This document shows positions 14,960 to 22,510 of a DNA stretch of 32,579 nt, in pieces. The DNA is from Patescibacteria group bacterium. GTDB taxonomy: Bacteria > Patescibacteriota > Minisyncoccia > Moranbacterales > SCTJ01. The notes below the pieces were generated by a model. It worked only from the letters and a program-made list of their open reading frames with translations, searched no databases and was not told where the DNA came from. Where the stretch lies: positions 1 to 32,579 of the forward strand of contig SCTJ01000005.1 of the NCBI GenBank assembly GCA_004297805.1, given 5' to 3'. Every line of letters begins with the position of its first letter. The first letter of the stretch is position 1. The position numbers and the translations under genes are program-made.

Positions 14960-16453
14960 TTAAAATATCACTTTCATAAACAGCATGGTCAGAAGAGCCA
15001 TGGTCATGAAGAAAATAGCTAACCACCCAAAGATCCGTACCCAAATTGGATGCGTTTCGTCCCCCATGATTTTTTTGTTATCACCCGCGATCATAATCAG
15101 AAATAAGAGCGGCAAGGCAATGACTCCGTTCAGGAAAGCTGACCAATACAAAGCGGAGATGGGATTGATGCCCAAAAAGTTGAGCAGTAGGCCAACCAGG
15201 ATCGAAAAGGCAATCACCGCATAGAATCCCTTAGCCCGCGATAATTTTAGTTCTAGACCTTCGCGCCATTTGAGCACTTCACTCAAAGCATAGGCGCCCG
15301 AACCAGCTAGCACCGGAATACCCAAGAGTCCCGTGCCAATAATGCCTAGAGAAAACAAGAGATAGGCGTAATCCCCAGCTAGTGGCCGCAAGGCTAGCGC
15401 CGCCTCCTCAGCCGAACCAATGTCGTAGATTCCGTTTTTGAAAAACACCTGTGTCGTAGTCAGCACAATGAAGAAAAAAGCAATGTTGGCAAAGAGCATG
15501 CCAATCCCCACGTCATTGCGCATCTTGCCCATGCGATCATGCACTGTGCACGGATCGCATTTGGCATGCACCAATTTACCCTCTTCAACCTCTTCCGAGG
15601 TTTGCCAAAAAAACAGGTAAGGCGAAATGGTCGTTCCAAAAACAGCAATCATCGCAAAAACATAGGCCTGGCTATTTTCTACATGCGGGAGCAAGGCGAA
15701 GTTGAAAACTTCTCCCCAGGCCGGATGTACAATGAATCCGGTAATCACATAGGCAAAGAGCGAGACCGTGAGCCATTTGAGAAACTTTACATAGGTGTGG
15801 TATTTCACAAAAACTTCTAACAACAGAATAATCAACGCAAAGACAACTGCTGAGAAATAGAAGTTTAGGCCAGTGGACATTTGTGTCACGGCGGCCATAG
15901 CACCCAGATCCGCACCAATATTGGCAATGTTAGCCACAATCAGTAATAGCGTGGCGACTGTTACCACTTGCTTGGCATAGTGTTGACGCAAGACGTCGGC
16001 TAATCCTCGATTGGTAACAATCCCGATGCGCGCACAGGCCTCTTGCACGGCCAACATAACCGGCAGGAGCCATAGGGCCATCCAGATAATCGCTAGGCCA
16101 AACCTAGCCCCCACTGAAGAATAAGTACCAATACCGCCTGGGTCATCATCTGAAGCGCCCGTAACTAGTCCCGGCCCTAGCGCCCGCAAAAAGAGGCGCA
16201 ACTTCCGCCGAGGATGCATGACCAATTCTTTGGCCGCCAATAACTCGGTTGTAGTAATGCGCAGCGTTCCATCTAATGCCCATTCAGCCTCCACTTCCCC
16301 CCAAACAATCAATTTCTTGGCCAAGATGAGTGGCACACCTAACTCTCGTCGGAATTCAGACAAGGTGAATAGTCTTTGTTCGCCCGCCGGAATAGCAGTC
16401 GGAGAAACTATTGTTGGCTGACTATTTTTTTGATTCTGTTCGCCGCTTGCCAT
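14960..16453 (-). CDS. Nramp-related divalent metal transporter with N-terminal HTH-like domain
   Basis: About 497 residues from ATG 16453. Residues about 28-78 form a soluble segment, RLFTLSEFRRELGVPLILAK through GEVEAEW and LRITTTELLAAKE, shaped like an excisionase/MerR-type helix-turn-helix. Then comes an 11-helix Nramp core. The metal-site motif DPGN of helix 1 is DDPGGIGTY (104-107), and the helix-6 Met motif is TTISPYLFFWQ (from about 274). Loss of Asn and Met is what has been described for the Nramp-related Mg2+ transporter (NRMT) branch, so Mg2+ rather than Mn2+/Fe2+ is the likelier substrate; this is inference from two motifs. Its 5' end overlaps the upstream HAD gene by 46 nt (more if TTG 16477 is used), so translation is probably coupled. 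Confidence 0.88.
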   Translation of the reverse strand: MASGEQNQKNSQPTIVSPTAIPAGEQRLFTLSEFRRELGVPLILAKKLIVWGEVEAEWALDGTLRITTTELLAAKELVMHPRRKLRLFLRALGPGLVTGASDDDPGGIGTYSSVGARFGLAIIWMALWLLPVMLAVQEACARIGIVTNRGLADVLRQHYAKQVVTVATLLLIVANIANIGADLGAMAAVTQMSTGLNFYFSAVVFALIILLLEVFVKYHTYVKFLKWLTVSLFAYVITGFIVHPAWGEVFNFALLPHVENSQAYVFAMIAVFGTTISPYLFFWQTSEEVEEGKLVHAKCDPCTVHDRMGKMRNDVGIGMLFANIAFFFIVLTTTQVFFKNGIYDIGSAEEAALALRPLAGDYAYLLFSLGIIGTGLLGIPVLAGSGAYALSEVLKWREGLELKLSRAKGFYAVIAFSILVGLLLNFLGINPISALYWSAFLNGVIALPLLFLIMIAGDNKKIMGDETHPIWVRIFGWLAIFFMTMALLTMLFMKVIF

Positions 16454-17064
16454 AAAGTTTTTATTTCGAAGTCGCAATATTTATTCTTTTTATCATTATA
16501 CCGCCCCGCACGCTTTTTGACCAAGAACGTAACTACCTGGGGAAATTTTTGCTTCACATTCGTCAGTTGTTCCACCCGATCGTCCAGGAAAACTATGAGT
16601 TCGTCCAATTGGGCACCTCGCTTACCAATTATTTTTCCAATTGCGCTGGATTTCATGCGATCAGTCACGAAAACTTTTTTTGTCAGCTCGGCAATCCCGG
16701 AATTCTGAATTTTAAAATGTTGGAATTTCGTCTCGCCATATGAAACGACCATGATATTTTGCTTGCCCAACGTTTTCAAAAAACGTTTCGCCTCGGGGAA
16801 AACATAGCGCCGCGTGTCGCTCAACAAAGCACGGATATCATTTTCGATGGGTGCGGAGTCAATTCCGGCCTGTTGCAATTTCTGGAAGTGCACCCAAGGG
16901 TCATACTTTTTAAGTTTCTGTCCACGTCGTCGAATTGGATAATCCACGTATGATTTATTAAACAATTGCGCCGAAACTCCATAACGCGCAAACACCCGCT
17001 TGAAGTCCTGAATGAACTTGGCGGTGTTGAACAAGACATCATCAAAATCAACGAAAATTTTCAT
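16408..17064 (-). CDS. HAD-superfamily hydrolase-like protein
   Basis: 218 residues. Motif I is IFVDFDDVLFN (Asp6, Asp8), motif II is probably IMVVSYGE, a basic residue for motif III may be the Lys in VTDRMKSSAI, and motif IV is LIVFLDDRVEQL. This is the HAD phosphatase layout, with a helical cap between residues about 15 and 90 that I cannot assign to a substrate class. The C-terminus is basic (KKRAGRYNDKKNK). Start ATG 17064 overlaps the glmR stop by 4 nt (ATGA), and its own 3' end overlaps the Nramp gene, so it is embedded in the operon. A sugar-phosphate or nucleotide phosphatase would fit the neighbours, but no residue proves it. Confidence 0.8.
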   Translation of the reverse strand: MKIFVDFDDVLFNTAKFIQDFKRVFARYGVSAQLFNKSYVDYPIRRRGQKLKKYDPWVHFQKLQQAGIDSAPIENDIRALLSDTRRYVFPEAKRFLKTLGKQNIMVVSYGETKFQHFKIQNSGIAELTKKVFVTDRMKSSAIGKIIGKRGAQLDELIVFLDDRVEQLTNVKQKFPQVVTFLVKKRAGRYNDKKNKYCDFEIKTLWQAANRIKKIVSQQ

Positions 17065-18053
17065 GACTGCAAAATAGACATTAATGTTTTGGCCAGCTTC
17101 GCCCCGTCGTGGCGAATGAATGAACGCTGAGCCGCGATAGCATCCGCCGCACTAAATTTTGGTTTGGAATTACTCAGCAAATTGGCCATGATTATTTGAT
17201 AGTTGTGATCGCCTCGCAAATCCCGAACTTTCACCAACAAGTCCTTGGTCTTGGCATATTTCTTGATCAATTTCGCATCGGGCCGGCGTGAGTTGAAAGT
17301 CACAAAATCAATCCGCTCGGCCCCAATCAATCCATTCAAGGCGGTCACATAGTCCTCCAAAAAATATCCGTCAGTATGCGAGCTTTTATTGACCAGATTG
17401 CAATTATAAACCACCTTGGCTTTCGATTTCCGAATTGCCTGAGGGATTCCATCCACCAAGAAGTTAGGAGCGATGCTACAATAGTGATTGCCTGGACCGA
17501 TCACAATCAAATCAGCCGCTAGAAGTTGCTTGATCGCCTTGGAACTAGCCTTGGCCCGTGGCCGCAGATAAAACTTTTTGATCCCCGCCCGTTGCAAATC
17601 CCGATTGTGATTTATTTCCTCCTCACCGGCTAGTTTCACTCCATTCTGCAAATCCATGCACAAAACAATGTCTGTTTCAGTGACCGGAATCACCTCACCT
17701 CGCACATCCAAAATCCTGGCCGCTTTTTCCACCCCCTTGGAAAAACTGTGATTAATCTTTTCCAGAGCCGACAAGAACAAGTTGCCGAAGCTATGACCTT
17801 TCAAGCCCCCCTCCGCAAAACGATAGTTCATGAGTTCGCGCAACTCTTTGGAAGAATCAGACAGCGCCACCAAACATTGGCGCACGTCGCCTGGCGGCAA
17901 CACTCCCAGCTCATCCCTGAGCACTCCCGTTGAACCGCCATCATCGGTCATGGAAACAATAGCCGCCAAATTGACTGGATATTTTTTGAGACCGCTGAGC
18001 AGCATGAAGCTCCCCGTACCTCCACCAATGGTGACTATGTTCTTGCGACGCAT
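17061..18053 (-). CDS. glmR: GlmR/YvcK (CofD-like) regulator of amino-sugar metabolism
   Basis: 330 residues. The family start is KNIVTIGGGTGSFMLLSGLK, followed by IVSMTDDGGSTGVLRDELGV, PPGDVRQCLVALSD, and GHSFGNLFLSALEKI. Later blocks are LIVIGPGNHYCSIAPNFLVD and IPQAIRKSKAKVVYNCNLV. In Bacillus this protein binds UDP-GlcNAc, supports growth on gluconeogenic carbon, and stimulates GlmS. Here it lies in the same operon as glmS and 4 nt behind a sugar nucleotidyltransferase, which supports the same role. It should not be read as a 2-phospho-lactate transferase (CofD), the usual misannotation: no F420 genes are present in the window. Confidence 0.92.
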   Translation of the reverse strand: MRRKNIVTIGGGTGSFMLLSGLKKYPVNLAAIVSMTDDGGSTGVLRDELGVLPPGDVRQCLVALSDSSKELRELMNYRFAEGGLKGHSFGNLFLSALEKINHSFSKGVEKAARILDVRGEVIPVTETDIVLCMDLQNGVKLAGEEEINHNRDLQRAGIKKFYLRPRAKASSKAIKQLLAADLIVIGPGNHYCSIAPNFLVDGIPQAIRKSKAKVVYNCNLVNKSSHTDGYFLEDYVTALNGLIGAERIDFVTFNSRRPDAKLIKKYAKTKDLLVKVRDLRGDHNYQIIMANLLSNSKPKFSAADAIAAQRSFIRHDGAKLAKTLMSILQS

Positions 18054-18057
18054 ACGG

Positions 18058-18741
18058 TTAATTTATAAATTTAGCTAGCTCCTGTTCAGCTTGTTGCAAA
18101 TGATCCGGATAGCCTACTGGTTGCCAATGAGTAGCGCGAATGACTTTGATTGGGTGCTTATCTTGCATCTGCAGCATGGTCTGGGGCAAACCGAATTCGG
18201 TACCGTTAATCGGAACCAGTGGATAATCAAAAAAACCTTTGGTCAGCGCATAGGCACCAATGTTCGCCAATCTATTTTCCATAGTGGCTGGTTTTTCCAC
18301 GATGTCCGTCACGTTCCCATCCTTGTCTAACTGCACGATCCCAAACCGCGTGGGATCATCCACTTCGATTGCTAAGAGGGCTAGACGCTCCTGACTCAAC
18401 TTTTCCAAATCTTGGCGATAATACAGGTCGTCCCCCATGAGAACCAGAAAGCGATCTTGCAAAATATCCTGACAATCCCACACTGCCCCACCCGAACCAT
18501 TCAGTTCTTTTTGCCGAACGTAGCGAATTTTTTTTCCCGCGAAAGAATCACCAAAATATTTTTGAATCTGTTCTCCCAAATAGTTGATGGCGATAATTAC
18601 TTCGTCAATCTTGGCTGGCAGAAATTCCAGTGTGTAGGCTAAAATCGGCTTACCCTGAATGGGCAACATGGACTTGGGAATATCTTGAGTGAGAGGCAAC
18701 ATGCGAGTACCCTTACCCGCCGCCAGAATAACTGCTTGCAT
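18058..18741 (-). CDS. Sugar-1-phosphate nucleotidyltransferase (GlmU/RmlA N-domain type)
   Basis: 227 residues, one Rossmann-like nucleotidyltransferase domain. It begins MQAVILAAGKGTRMLPLTQD, then IPKSMLPIQGKPILAYTLE with the conserved catalytic-type Lys. Further on are NGSGGAVWDCQDIL, FLVLMGDDLYY (metal-binding Asp) and FGIVQLDKDGNVTDIVEKP. No left-handed beta-helix acetyltransferase domain follows, so it is not a full GlmU. Candidate products are UDP-glucose or UDP-GlcNAc, and sequence alone does not choose. Its position between TrmB and GlmR, in an operon ending with GlmS, favours amino-sugar or envelope polysaccharide synthesis. It starts 3 nt after the trmB-like stop. Confidence 0.85.
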   Translation of the reverse strand: MQAVILAAGKGTRMLPLTQDIPKSMLPIQGKPILAYTLEFLPAKIDEVIIAINYLGEQIQKYFGDSFAGKKIRYVRQKELNGSGGAVWDCQDILQDRFLVLMGDDLYYRQDLEKLSQERLALLAIEVDDPTRFGIVQLDKDGNVTDIVEKPATMENRLANIGAYALTKGFFDYPLVPINGTEFGLPQTMLQMQDKHPIKVIRATHWQPVGYPDHLQQAEQELAKFIN

Positions 18742-18744
18742 AAA

Positions 18745-19491
18745 CTAGAGTGAATTCCACAATTGTAAGAAAATAGTTTTTTGAGTTTCGTAGATCATTT
18801 GATTTTCAATAATCACGCCGACTGGCGATCGATTATTATCCAAGGAAATAAAGGCGCACTTGCCAGCATAGATAATGATATAGGTCATGTTTTCTTTGGA
18901 GCCATCCTTGGGAACAATCCATTTGCGTTCATCTAGCCCATAGGTCCCTCCGCCCTGTGACAGGGAAATAGCCATGGCTTTGACTCCGAGCTTAACGCGT
19001 TTTTTGTTGAAATCAGGATAAGCGGCATAGACATCCTCGCGCACTCCGGCAGCCGAATAGACATAATATTCTTTGGCCTTCTCTTCACTCGTCAATGACA
19101 ACACGTCATCCAAAATGAAACGAATTCCGTCTCGCCCTTCATAGAATTTGGTGACTGGCTTGCTGCCCTCTTTGTCTTGCAAGGATTTCAGTTCCGGAAT
19201 CAGTTCCTTCAATTTTTCCCCGGCATCTTCCAACTTGGCTTTTTCATTCTCTACCATCTTGAGAATTTTCTCCGGATCCTCGGCCACGAAACGCTGCTTG
19301 GTATCCTGATGGTAAAAGGACACAATTCCCAATTCTTGCAGTTTTTTCAAAATATCATAGGTCGTGCCACGATTAAGTTCCGTCAGCTCCGCTAGACTGC
19401 GCACTGAAACAGCTCCATATTCCAGGAGCTTGAGATAAACTTTGATTTCCTTGTCCGATAGACCTATTTTTTTGAAAACGGTGATGTCCAC
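18745..19491 (-). CDS. TrmB-family sugar-responsive transcriptional regulator
   Basis: 248 residues. The N-terminal winged helix (about 5-70) reads IGLSDKEIKVYLKLLEYGAV, SVRSLAELTELNRGTTYDIL and KKLQELGIVSF, the TrmB pattern. A charged helix/coiled coil follows (ILKMVENEKAKLEDAGEKLK). The effector domain starts VTKFYEGRDGIRFILDDVLS and includes YYVYSAAGVREDVYAAYPDF. It lacks the long sugar-binding extension of archaeal TrmB, like shorter family members. First gene of a six-gene operon ending in glmS, so it may autoregulate amino-sugar supply. ATG 19491 has no Shine-Dalgarno in the usual place; a GAGGAG sits about 24 nt upstream inside a hairpin, so the leader may control translation. Confidence 0.88.
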   Translation of the reverse strand: MDITVFKKIGLSDKEIKVYLKLLEYGAVSVRSLAELTELNRGTTYDILKKLQELGIVSFYHQDTKQRFVAEDPEKILKMVENEKAKLEDAGEKLKELIPELKSLQDKEGSKPVTKFYEGRDGIRFILDDVLSLTSEEKAKEYYVYSAAGVREDVYAAYPDFNKKRVKLGVKAMAISLSQGGGTYGLDERKWIVPKDGSKENMTYIIIYAGKCAFISLDNNRSPVGVIIENQMIYETQKTIFLQLWNSL

Positions 19492-19882
19492 ATTGTTTGT
19501 TTTAAACGATTTAACTCCTCGGCTAGAGGAGCTGTGGGTTGGGCTATAAAAAGTTGTTTGTGAGTGGGGGGAGAGGAGAGAGAAAAGATGGAATAGCGGG
19601 AAGGGAAGGCGCAGGGGTCTCTATATAGTTATATATAGAATGGGGGGTGAAGATGTAAGGCAGTGTATGAACATTTAGTGAGCCTGGGAGAATCTTGATA
19701 ACAAGATTTCCCAGACAAACACTACACTTACAGAGCTTCAAGATACAGTTGTATCATTCGCAGAATGCGAGTTAGCCGAAAGGCTAGATGGAACCCATAA
19801 TGTGATTATTTGGCTCACCAGACTCTGGCTAACAGGCATTCCGTGCGCCTATCTTTTCTCTCTCGTTGTAAATATACTTCTT
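19492..19882 (-). promoter_or_regulatory. Long structured 5' leader of the trmB-glmS operon (possible riboswitch or attenuator)
   Basis: About 390 nt between the promoter and the first start codon, without a convincing gene. Visible structures: a 13-bp hairpin with one bulge (19684-19714, CTGGGA-AATCTTG / CAAGATT-CTCCCAG on the minus strand); a TAGCC-TTTC-GGCTA hairpin (19773-19786); and GTTAGCC (19827-19833) that can pair with the 3' side of that hairpin (GGCTAAC, 19771-19777), giving two mutually exclusive pairings. Nearer the gene are a pyrimidine-rich stretch and CTCCTC-TAGCC-GAGGAG (19515-19531), which hides a Shine-Dalgarno-like sequence. I recognise no known riboswitch core. Confidence 0.55.
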
Positions 19883-19888
19883 GTCTCC

Positions 19889-19916
19889 AGTATACACATT
19901 CTACAAAACTTGTCAA
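19889..19916 (-). promoter_or_regulatory. Strong consensus promoter of the trmB-glmR-glmS operon
   Basis: Minus strand: perfect TTGACA, 16-nt spacer, TATACT (5/6). This is the best two-box promoter in the window. The predicted transcript starts near 19882. Confidence 0.8.
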
Positions 19917-19969
19917 GTATTTTCCGACAACTTATGCTTAATTATATAATAATGCCTTATTAAAAGCAC

Positions 19970-19996
19970 AAAAAGTGACATATTCTGTCACCTTTT
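19970..19996. terminator. Terminator after the 395-residue gene
   Basis: Minus strand GTGACA-GAATA-TGTCAC followed by TTTTTGTG; the plus strand also has a short T-run (CCTTTTAT). It closes the leuS-tsaC-unknown block before the trmB promoter. Confidence 0.65.
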
Positions 19997-20026
19997 ATAA
20001 CTATATACGATCCAGAAGGCCTAACG

Positions 20027-21214
20027 CTAGTCAATCGTGACTTCCAGATCTACATACAAAACATCCAGCAAAAACCGTTCTAGGTCCTTGTTTACAGCAT
20101 TTGTGTAGTCCTTGCCCTGGATAGCAATCTGATCCATAGTCTTGCCTTCGCGCTTCATTTGTTGGAAAAATGGTACAATTCCCTCTCCCTGAATGGTAGC
20201 CAAAAATTGGGCCATGAGCCTATTAGCCTTGAAATATCCTTCAATCTGATCTTCGGACAACCGCTCCCAATCGTCCTTTATCTTCTTGGCAAACTCCCTA
20301 AACTCAGATTCTTCCCGAGCTGATTCTTGTGTAATAGTTTTGAGAATAATTTTACCTCTTCGTTTAGCCGGCAAATAACGCTGCAAAAAATCTTCCACTG
20401 ACATTTCACCGACGGCCGACGTTAGCTCGACTCGACCACTAGTCATCAGGTGCTCTACCTTCTGAGCATTGAGTTGACCATTCTTGTCCATAAACTGCCA
20501 CCAGACCGAGCCGTGAGTCAGTGCCTCCTCTGGTGTATCAACCTTTGTAATCTGAAATCCTAATCGCTTTCCTAGCGGGTGAGCCATCAACCATGACTGG
20601 CCGCGCACTTTTTGGATTTGAGGATATCGATCAACTATTTCTGTGGCGATCTTGCCAAGTGACTCCCGAAGACCTTCAATGCCTAATGATTTGCCCTCGC
20701 TTTTGTATAACTCCTCCGCATGCAAATACAACTCACGACCAACTCCCCCATCCTCTCCATGTTTAATTTCATAATGAAAGACTCCCAAATCTTTCCGTTG
20801 GAGCCTCATGGCCTCGCGCCGTTCCTGATTACGCTGCAAGATACTGGCCGGAGCTGACTGGCGAATACGGCGTAACTCATCAGTGATATATTCCGCGACG
20901 GCACTCACTCCATCTTCACCTGCAGACGCAAATAACCCATTAACTTTAGCGCTGAACTGTTCAAAATAATCATTCAGTTCTATTTCAGATATTTTCTCGC
21001 TGTAATTTCTGAGCGATTCTTTCAGTTCGCTGCCGACTGCCGTGTATCGTTTGAGTGATTTAGCAAAAGTTGCCTCTGGATTTTCAGCTCTCATCTTCCC
21101 GAACATCTGCTCAGCGAAAACCACTTGCAAAGTAATCAATTTCTCCTTGAGTACCTGTTCATGTGATTCGACATCGCTAGTCTCGATATCTTGCAAAAGC
21201 CACTCTTGTTTCAT
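20027..21214 (-). CDS. Unrecognised 395-residue helical protein
   Basis: I do not recognise the family. The protein is soluble and highly charged, with no signal peptide or membrane helix, and is predicted mostly helical. The N-terminal third (about 1-130) is Glu/Lys/Arg-rich amphipathic helix. A more globular middle (about 140-290) contains GVFHYEIKHGEDGGVGRELY, SWLMAHPLGKRLGF and GSVWWQFMDKNGQL. A helical C-terminus follows (AREESEFREFAKKIKDDWER). No catalytic motif is evident. The start at 21214 gives MKQEWLLQDIETSDVE. A promoter-like TGGTAAATT lies about 47 nt upstream, the same element type as before the 155-residue gene, and a terminator follows. It is last on the leuS-tsaC strand. Real gene (long open frame, normal codon use), function unknown. 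Confidence 0.75.
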   Translation of the reverse strand: MKQEWLLQDIETSDVESHEQVLKEKLITLQVVFAEQMFGKMRAENPEATFAKSLKRYTAVGSELKESLRNYSEKISEIELNDYFEQFSAKVNGLFASAGEDGVSAVAEYITDELRRIRQSAPASILQRNQERREAMRLQRKDLGVFHYEIKHGEDGGVGRELYLHAEELYKSEGKSLGIEGLRESLGKIATEIVDRYPQIQKVRGQSWLMAHPLGKRLGFQITKVDTPEEALTHGSVWWQFMDKNGQLNAQKVEHLMTSGRVELTSAVGEMSVEDFLQRYLPAKRRGKIILKTITQESAREESEFREFAKKIKDDWERLSEDQIEGYFKANRLMAQFLATIQGEGIVPFFQQMKREGKTMDQIAIQGKDYTNAVNKDLERFLLDVLYVDLEVTID

Positions 21215-21260
21215 ACTGCTCGAGTAAAATTTTAGCTACACCAAATATTTTTGTTCTAAC

Positions 21261-21269
21261 AATTTACCA
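21261..21269 (-). promoter_or_regulatory. Possible extended -10 promoter of the 395-residue gene
   Basis: Minus strand TTGTGGTAAATT, containing TGGTAAATT. The same string with one extra A occurs before the 155-residue gene. Confidence 0.35.
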
Positions 21270-21322
21270 CAAGGAAACAGCTTTCTCTGAAAGATAGCGC
21301 AAATTTAATGAAAGGATCAATA

Positions 21323-21790
21323 CTAAACTGGCTGGGTTTTGTCAACTGATAGCAACTGCTTAACCTTCTCTCGAATTCCATGGCTCCTGGTAACATCGGC
21401 CAAGATATTCGTACCCCCTCTGACGCCAGCTATGATTTTTATCAATCTCTCAGCAGTAAACGATTCTTGCGATCCTTGAATTCCCCCGTTTCCATTTTCA
21501 CGTATCGCCCGATACAATCCGTCCCAATTTTCGGCCGCTTGAATTCGCTGATCAAGATCTCCTTGCTCTTCCGACCCATTCGCTGCCACCGGCAACCTCA
21601 TCCCCAGCGCTTCTATTTTAACATCGAGCTCCTCTATTATTTTCCGGTCTTCGGGAGTAATGTCGCTCCAACCCAAAATAACTCTTCTCCTCTCTCTAAG
21701 TTGTTCCAAGACCTTCCCAATATCACTGGCATCTCCTTCGGCCTCTGGCTGATTAATTTGACCCATTTCCGCTTTTTCTCTGAAACCCAT
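21323..21790 (-). CDS. Unrecognised 155-residue protein
   Basis: Family not recognised. Soluble, no membrane segment. The N-terminal half is a charged helix pair (IGKVLEQLRERRRVILGWSD, then PEDRKIIEELDVKIEALGM), likely a short coiled coil, followed by a linker (LPVAANGSEEQGD). The C-terminal half (about 80-150) is compact and motif-like: WDGLYRAIRENGNGGIQGSQ, then FTAERLIKIIAGVRGG, then ILADVTRSHGIREKVKQLL. The GIQGS element and the TRS-GIR-KV-LL ending look like a conserved small domain rather than random sequence, but I cannot name it. It lies between tsaC (63-nt gap) and the 395-residue gene, with a promoter-like element upstream. Confidence 0.68.
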   Translation of the reverse strand: MGFREKAEMGQINQPEAEGDASDIGKVLEQLRERRRVILGWSDITPEDRKIIEELDVKIEALGMRLPVAANGSEEQGDLDQRIQAAENWDGLYRAIRENGNGGIQGSQESFTAERLIKIIAGVRGGTNILADVTRSHGIREKVKQLLSVDKTQPV

Positions 21791-21820
21791 ATCGTTTATG
21801 TTACGGCTTATGATTATTAA

Positions 21821-21829
21821 ATTTTACCA
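21821..21829 (-). promoter_or_regulatory. Possible extended -10 promoter of the 155-residue gene
   Basis: Minus strand TTGTGGTAAAATT with TGGTAAAAT (TGn plus 5/6 -10). A weak TTGCTG lies 18 nt upstream of the -10. Confidence 0.4.
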
Positions 21830-21853
21830 CAAAACAAAAGCAAACAGCAAAAA

Positions 21854-22507
21854 CTAGACACTCAGCTTGGTTAGCAATGCCAACGTTTCCTGGACTCCCA
21901 TAGTACTGGTGCGGAGGATTCTCGGTCGACTCGTGCTGAGGTCCACTACTATCGATGGGTGCGCGTCCTTGATCCTACCCGCATCCAGGAGCATATCCGG
22001 AAGATACTTCTCGCCACTAAAAGCATCTACAATTTTAAATGGATCGTTGAGCGGTTCAGCGCCTCCGATACTAACTGAGGTTGTGATGATCGGATTTTCA
22101 AAATGTTCCAAAAGGTTTCGAGTGACTATATTATCTGGCACACGAATGCCCACTGTCCCTGTATCCCCAATTACCACTTCCGAAAGTTTTTTGGCCCCCG
22201 GCATAATAAAGGTAAAAGCTCCGGGCAATAATTCATTCAGCACCTCCTTGTGCTTGGCTGACAGAAAGGCATATTTCATGATTTCTTCGACGCTTTTGAC
22301 CATCACCGACAGCGGCTTTCCGAGAACGCTCTTTTTTATTTTCTGAACCATCTTAACTGCTCGCTCGTTCAAGGCGTCGCAGCCCAAACCATAGAGCGTA
22401 TCCGTCGGATAGACGATTATTTTTCCAGCCCGAAGTGCCTCGACCGCTTCAGCTATTTGCGCGTCGAATCGGTTTTGGTCCTGAAGATCGACGGAAATTA
22501 CCCGCAC
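21854..22507 (-). CDS. tsaC: Threonylcarbamoyl-AMP synthase (TsaC/Sua5/YrdC)
   Basis: Makes threonylcarbamoyl adenylate from threonine, bicarbonate and ATP for the t6A37 modification of ANN-decoding tRNAs. 217 residues cover the YrdC domain only, without the C-terminal Sua5 domain. Visible: AVEALRAGKIIVYPTDTLYG then LGCDA (substrate pocket), KKSVLGKPLSVMV, LLPGAFTFIMPG, and TVGIRVPDN. SIGGAEPLNDP is followed by the late PSIVVDLST strand. The usual KxR of YrdC reads KIKKSVLGKP here, a modest deviation. Start ATG 22507 follows the leuS stop by 3 nt, so translation is coupled. The pairing with leuS puts two tRNA-directed enzymes in one transcript. Confidence 0.92.
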   Translation of the reverse strand: MRVISVDLQDQNRFDAQIAEAVEALRAGKIIVYPTDTLYGLGCDALNERAVKMVQKIKKSVLGKPLSVMVKSVEEIMKYAFLSAKHKEVLNELLPGAFTFIMPGAKKLSEVVIGDTGTVGIRVPDNIVTRNLLEHFENPIITTSVSIGGAEPLNDPFKIVDAFSGEKYLPDMLLDAGRIKDAHPSIVVDLSTSRPRILRTSTMGVQETLALLTKLSV

Positions 22508-22510
22508 AAA

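Noticed and set aside
17061-18053. CofD (2-phospho-L-lactate transferase, F420 synthesis)
   Set aside because: The sequence and glmS operon fit GlmR/YvcK; no F420-related genes are present.
19544-19741. 65-codon ORF in the operon leader (minus strand)
   Set aside because: Composition is low-complexity pyrimidine-rich, it has no ribosome site, and it overlaps the hairpin structures; likely chance.
19492-19882. glmS ribozyme, tmRNA, RNase P RNA or 6S RNA in the leader
   Set aside because: None of the conserved cores I looked for is present, and the leader precedes the regulator gene rather than glmS itself.
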